Shown: one piece after another, positions 60,394-64,000 of the stretch
How positions within the stretch are numbered: position 1 is the first letter of the stretch
Layout: every line of letters begins with the position of its first letter
Assembly: GCF_017104965.1 (NCBI RefSeq)
Contig: NZ_JAAGPR010000020.1
Location: forward strand, 62,001 to 126,000
Direction: 5' to 3'
DNA from: Paraburkholderia sp. Ac-20340
Lineage (GTDB): Bacteria; Pseudomonadota; Gammaproteobacteria; Burkholderiales; Burkholderiaceae
Length of the DNA stretch: 64,000 nucleotides
Program-made: the position numbers and the translations under genes
The notes under the pieces: model-generated
Seen by the model: the letters and a program-made list of their open reading frames with translations, nothing else
Database searches by the model: none
What the model was told of the DNA's origin: nothing

Positions 60394-60903
60394 TTATTGC
60401 GCCGCCCAATCGGCCAGTGTGGCGACCGTATTCATATTGCGCGCCGTGCCGTCTTTCGCCGCGGCGATCTTGAGCTTCGACTTGCCGATGCCATCCGGGT
60501 AATACACGTAGATTTCGCGCTTTCCCAGCGCGCACTGTTCCGTGCCCTGGCCGCTTGCGGTATCGAGCGCATGCTTGTCTGGGGCGGCGTCGAGGAAAAT
60601 CGCCACCGTGCGCTCGGGCGGCGCATCGGCGAACGGGTTATCGGCGAGGATGGCGGCCATTTCGGCGGCGGTGCGCAGCATCACGCCCACGGGCTTGCCC
60701 GCGTAGGCTTCCAGGCGCTGCTCGAGTTGCTTCCTGACGTTCGCGGCCGCGAGGCGAGTTTCGAACACCACATTGCCGCTGGCGATATAGGTGCGCACGT
60801 TGCTGAAGCCGAGCGCTTCGCACATCGCGCGTAACTCGGGCATGGGCAGTTTGCCGGTGCCACCGACGTTCACGGCACGCAGCAGGGCGATATAGATAGG
60901 CAT
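60394..60903 (-). CDS. DUF1697 family protein
   Basis: The protein is 169 residues from the ATG at 60903, where the upstream frame is without similarity. The opening MPIYIALLRAVNVGGTGKLPM and RAMCEALGFSNVRTYIASGNVVFET are the family signature, and the end NMNTVATLADWA also fits. The structure of DUF1697 members is known but the function is not. It is divergent from the flavodoxin-like gene 110 bases away. Confidence 0.88.
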   Translation of the reverse strand: MPIYIALLRAVNVGGTGKLPMPELRAMCEALGFSNVRTYIASGNVVFETRLAAANVRKQLEQRLEAYAGKPVGVMLRTAAEMAAILADNPFADAPPERTVAIFLDAAPDKHALDTASGQGTEQCALGKREIYVYYPDGIGKSKLKIAAAKDGTARNMNTVATLADWAAQ

Positions 60904-61013
60904 CGGCGCATGATACGCGGATCGCCATCGGCATGTTTGCAGCGGTGCGCGCGGTATGATCGCAGCGCGCGGCGCGCCATTGGGGCACGGCCGCCCAGAC
61001 ACGGATTTCACGC

Positions 61014-61514
61014 ATGAAGACGCTGTTGATCGTCTATCACACGATGACTGGAGGCACGCAGCAGATGGCCGCGGCGGCGGCCGCCGCTGCGCGCGCACAG
61101 GCCGACGAACAGCACCTGACGATCCGCCTGCAGCGCGCCCACGAAACCCAGCCCGCCGATGTGCTCGCCGCCGATGGCTATCTGTTCGCCACGCCCGAAA
61201 ATCTCGCGGCGATTTCCGGCCTCATGAAAGACTTTTTCGACCGCTGCTATTACGCGGCGCTCGATCGTGTGAACGGCCGTCCCTATGCGGTGATGATCTG
61301 CGCCGGCAGCGACGGGCAGAACGCCTTGCGGCAGATCGAACGTATTGCCACGGGCTGGCGGCTCAAGCCTGTGGCCGATGGTGTGATCGTCTGCACGCAT
61401 GCCCAGACGTCCGAGCGCATTCTCGCGCCGAAGACCATCGCCGCCGACGATCTCGCGCGCTGCGAGGAACTGGGCGCGGGACTCGCGGCGGGTCTGGTTC
61501 TAGGCGTGTTCTGA
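61014..61514 (+). CDS. Flavodoxin-family protein
   Basis: The protein is 166 residues. It opens with LLIVYHTMTGGTQQMAAAAA, the FMN phosphate-binding loop, then DVLAADGYLFATPENLAAISGLMKDFFDRCYYAALDRVNG (core DGYLFATPENLAAISGLM), typical of NADPH-FMN reductase-like flavodoxins. The end AGSDGQNALRQIERI suits a flavin-binding loop. It may act as an electron carrier or quinone reductase. Divergent from the DUF1697 gene. Confidence 0.85.
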   Translation: MKTLLIVYHTMTGGTQQMAAAAAAAARAQADEQHLTIRLQRAHETQPADVLAADGYLFATPENLAAISGLMKDFFDRCYYAALDRVNGRPYAVMICAGSDGQNALRQIERIATGWRLKPVADGVIVCTHAQTSERILAPKTIAADDLARCEELGAGLAAGLVLGVF

Positions 61515-61647
61515 TGCGGTTTTGGGCAGCGTTGTAAAGGATTGTCAGGGCTTGCGCGGCGGCGTCAACGCTGCAGCCAGGCCGGCGTTTATGCGGGACG
61601 ACCCCAAAGGCGGGTCATTCTCAATCCTTTCGCAACACGAAACGCCT

Positions 61648-61854
61648 ATGAAACGCATCATCATCGCCAGCTTTGCCTTTTTCACCTGCGCCGCTGCCTT
61701 CGCGCAATCGCCCGCGCATCATCCGCATCACCACGGCAAGCATCACAACACCTACTACGCGCACCGCGCGCACGCTCAGCGTCACGTCAGCCACACGAAC
61801 GATTCGGTGGCCGACCGCGCCGAGCCGCTCGACACCGCGCATTTCAAGCCCTGA
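61648..61854 (+). CDS. Small histidine-rich exported protein
   Basis: The protein is 68 residues with a signal peptide (basic start then IIIASFAFFTCAAAFA, cleavage before QSP). The mature 48 residues hold a dozen or so histidines in clusters such as HHPHHHGKHHN. Such peptides bind nickel, zinc or copper in the periplasm. No metal transporter gene is next to it. A similar gene is often unannotated because of its size, and translation is supported only by the signal sequence and bias. Confidence 0.62.
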   Translation: MKRIIIASFAFFTCAAAFAQSPAHHPHHHGKHHNTYYAHRAHAQRHVSHTNDSVADRAEPLDTAHFKP

Positions 61855-61963
61855 TTCCCGTTAGCGCGAGTGCAGGACGCATGCGCATCCGAATACCAGG
61901 ATAGGAGACGATGCGCATCTTCGATAATGCTCCGCTCAATCAGAAATGCAGGATGACGAATTA

Positions 61964-62725
61964 ATGAGATCGAGCATGAATCTGCGATGGCGCTGCGCCG
62001 CCTGGACGCTCGTGCTGGCGGTGGGCGCGGTCCTGTCGGGGTGCGCGTTACGCGGCGGCACGGACGCATCGGTTTTCGCGACGGGTTGTAGCAAGGCGGT
62101 GGCGGGCTACTACTGCGTGCAACCCGGCGACACGCTGGAAAGCGTCGCCTTCGGCTTCGGCCGCAAGCCGGAGGACCTGGCGCGCTGGAACGGCTTCGCG
62201 CCCAACACCACTTTGCTGATCGCGCAGATGTTGCGCGTCGCGCCGCCGGACTGGACCCGCGCACCGATCGAATCGATGCCGGCGCCGGGCGCTGCGGCGA
62301 CTGCCGCGACTGCCGCGTCTGCGTCCGGATCGCTGACGACGGCTGACCGGTTCGTGTGGCCCGTCAGCGGCATGATCGTGCAGGAGTTCGGTACGGACGG
62401 CTCGCGCGGTATCGAAATCGCCGGACGGGCGGGCGCGCCGATCAAGGCGGCGGCTGCGGGGCGCGTCGTCTACGCGGGCGGCGGCATCAAGTCCTATGGC
62501 CTGATGATCATCGTCAAACACGACGATGGCTACGTCACCGCCTATGGCAACAACCGCAAGCTGCTGGTGCGCGAGGGCGAGACCGTGCAGCAGGGCATGA
62601 CGATCGCCGAAATGGGCGCGCGCAGCGGCCGCCAGCCGCTGTTGCAGTTCGAGATGCGCGAAGGCAGTCACGCGGTCGATCCGCTTGCGCATCTGCCGGC
62701 GGGGTCGGGGCCGGTGTCGGAGTAA
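61964..62725 (+). CDS. LysM/M23-domain lipoprotein with degenerate peptidase residues (NlpD-like)
   Basis: The protein is 253 residues from the ATG at 61964 (AGGA about 11 bases upstream); 61946 and 61976 are alternatives. A lipobox LSGCALRGG ends the signal peptide. A LysM repeat follows (GYYCVQPGDTLESVAFGFGRKPEDLARWNG core YCVQPGDTLESVAFG). The C-terminal LytM/M23 domain has GRVVYAGGGIKSYGLMIIVKHDDGYVTAYG but lacks the zinc histidines: RGIEIAG replaces HxGxD, and LQFEMR replaces LHFEIR. It thus fits NlpD/EnvC-type activators of cell-wall amidases, not an active peptidase. Confidence 0.86.
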   Translation: MRSSMNLRWRCAAWTLVLAVGAVLSGCALRGGTDASVFATGCSKAVAGYYCVQPGDTLESVAFGFGRKPEDLARWNGFAPNTTLLIAQMLRVAPPDWTRAPIESMPAPGAAATAATAASASGSLTTADRFVWPVSGMIVQEFGTDGSRGIEIAGRAGAPIKAAAAGRVVYAGGGIKSYGLMIIVKHDDGYVTAYGNNRKLLVREGETVQQGMTIAEMGARSGRQPLLQFEMREGSHAVDPLAHLPAGSGPVSE

Positions 62726-62742
62726 GTGGGCGCGGGCCGAGG

Positions 62743-64000
62743 TCAGCCGGCCGTCAAACTCGCGTCCGCATGCGCGACGCGGTTGCGGCCCGCGCGTTTG
62801 GCCGCATAGAGCGCGGCATCGGCGGCTTCGATCAGCGTGTGCGGCGTGATGCACACGCTTGCGGCACCAGCAGTCGCGCCACTCGTGGCGCATCCCGCGC
62901 TCACCGTGATCTGCCCGGTTGCGGCAGGCGCGGGAATCATCAGTTCGGCCACGGCGGCGCGGGCGCGTTCGGCGATTTCGCCAGCGCTCTGCGCATCGGT
63001 ATCGGGCAACACGAGCGCGAATTCCTCGCCGCCATAACGCGCGACGAAGTCGCCCGCCCGCAGCGTGCGCGCCAGCGCACCGGCCACGGCGGCCAGACAG
63101 GCATCGCCGTGCAGATGCCCGTAGGCGTCGTTGTAGCGCTTGAAGTGATCGACGTCGATCATCACGAGCGAAAGCGGCAGCGTCTCCTGCGCCGCGCGCG
63201 CACAGGCCGCGCGGAATTGCATGTCGAAGTAGCTGCGGTTGAACACGCGCGTGAGCGCATCGCGCGCCGACGTGCGCACGAGCGACGCATGCGCTTCCGA
63301 AAGCTGCCGATACAGCGTCGTGACTTCCCACACCAGCACGCAGACCAGCACGCCCGGCGCGAGCATGCTGAACACGCGCGCGACGTACCAGCCCAGCGTG
63401 AAGCGCTCGATGCTCAGCGTGTTGAGCGCGGCGTCGACGAAAGAAGCCAGCAGCGCCACCACGATCCACAAATCGAGCACCAGCCGCAGACGCCCTTTGA
63501 GCAGCACCACGGCGATGGCGGCGACATTGAGCGCACAGATCGCCAGACCGGCGAGATTCGCCGCGAGGCTGGTGCCAATACCCGCTCCGATACCCACAGG
63601 TTGCATCGGCATCGAGGCAGCCGTGGAAGCGCGCCACGGCTCGGCGAGATCCATCTGCGTGACCAGCAGACCGAGCAGGATGGCCACCGCCGCCGGTCCG
63701 GCGATCAGCAGCCAGCCGTGCGGTGTGCGCGCCTTCAGGGCGGTGGCCGCGACGGCATCGTCGGAGGCGCGCGTGCGCACGAGTTCCGCGACGATCACGA
63801 GCAGCGGAAAGCCCGCGTGCCAGAAGATCCACATCCACGCGGCGCTATGCGGGCCCGCGCCCAGCAGTCCGGTGCGCGTGAACACGCCGGGAAACATCAG
63901 CAGTTGCAGCGCGACGGCGATCGCCGTGAACGCATACGCGCCGCCGAGCGCGCCGAGCATCGGCAGCCGCGTGGCGGCAAAGCGCGCGCCCAGCAGAAAC
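62743..64000 (-). CDS. Membrane-anchored GGDEF diguanylate cyclase, 5' truncated by the window
   Basis: The frame is open to the right edge, so the start may lie beyond 64000; an internal ATG at 63960 exists but sits inside a membrane segment. Several helices fill the first ~240 residues (for example GWLLIAGPAAVAILLGLLV, AAIAVVLLKGRLRLVLDLWIVV), a MASE-like sensory domain. The GGDEF domain has DALTRVFNRSYFD, LVMIDVDHFKRYND and the signature ARYGGEEFAL, with an RAGD inhibitory site five residues before GGEEF. It should make c-di-GMP and respond to product feedback. Only the membrane sensor family is uncertain. Confidence 0.9.
   Translation of the reverse strand, partial: FLLGARFAATRLPMLGALGGAYAFTAIAVALQLLMFPGVFTRTGLLGAGPHSAAWMWIFWHAGFPLLVIVAELVRTRASDDAVAATALKARTPHGWLLIAGPAAVAILLGLLVTQMDLAEPWRASTAASMPMQPVGIGAGIGTSLAANLAGLAICALNVAAIAVVLLKGRLRLVLDLWIVVALLASFVDAALNTLSIERFTLGWYVARVFSMLAPGVLVCVLVWEVTTLYRQLSEAHASLVRTSARDALTRVFNRSYFDMQFRAACARAAQETLPLSLVMIDVDHFKRYNDAYGHLHGDACLAAVAGALARTLRAGDFVARYGGEEFALVLPDTDAQSAGEIAERARAAVAELMIPAPAATGQITVSAGCATSGATAGAASVCITPHTLIEAADAALYAAKRAGRNRVAHADASLTAG

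Overview
The window is high-GC DNA from a member of the Burkholderiaceae, most like Paraburkholderia, Caballeronia or Burkholderia. This placement rests on gene content, codon use and gene style, not on a marker gene. It carries a complete replication and partition locus at about 25.3-32.2 kb: a Rep_3-type initiator (repA, minus strand), an iteron-rich origin, parAB on the plus strand and a cluster of parS-like palindromes. No rRNA, tRNA, ribosomal protein genes, insertion sequences or CRISPR array were seen. The simplest reading is the origin region of a secondary chromosome (chromid) or megaplasmid.

Left arm (0-25 kb). Two glycosyltransferase-like genes, one AT-rich and probably acquired, precede a bacteriophytochrome kinase. 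At 4.5-15.4 kb is a divergently transcribed acyl-CoA catabolic cluster: a CitE-like lyase, an acyl-CoA ligase and a cyclase face left; a second ligase, a single-chain biotin-dependent carboxylase and two enoyl-CoA hydratases face right. A YbdG-like mechanosensitive channel follows. Next comes a leftward ketone-body/PHB-type operon (acetoacetate decarboxylase, 3-hydroxybutyrate dehydrogenase, patatin lipase), then a PagL-type lipid A deacylase. Nicotinamide salvage genes (nadM-Nudix and nadV) and a SET-domain protein end at the origin.

Origin and centromere (25.3-33.2 kb). DnaA-box-like sites lie past the 3' end of repA. A sigma70-like repA promoter is overlapped by phased iterons, and a second, looser iteron array lies between repA and parA. 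parA and parB overlap by four bases. A gene-poor stretch of about 2.7 kb after parB holds nine copies of a 17-bp palindrome (consensus TGTGTCGASTCGACACA). A tenth copy sits inside the coding sequence of the zapE-like gene.

Right arm (33-64 kb). This is typical accessory-replicon content. It has a flavin reductase, a ZapE-like ATPase, a DUF2252 protein, a Tat-exported phospholipase C behind a small lipoprotein gene, LysR regulators with divergent targets, two acetyltransferases and an ECF sigma/NrsF-type anti-sigma pair. Two unusual OmpR-type regulators sit next to a DUF2971 gene. An acyl-CoA degradation operon (HTD2-like hydratase, acyl-CoA dehydrogenase, CoA-transferase) has its own LysR gene. 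Further on are a PRC-barrel protein, a glycosyltransferase, an aromatic-acid-exporter-like protein, a cysteine desulfurase, a ROK kinase with CutC, several conserved small proteins, an NlpD-like lipoprotein and a GGDEF diguanylate cyclase cut by the right edge.

The most distinctive features are the iteron origin with its dispersed palindromic centromere, the two degenerate response regulators with a hairpin/terminator leader, and the carboxylase cluster. All functions are inferred from motifs read by eye. No database search was run.
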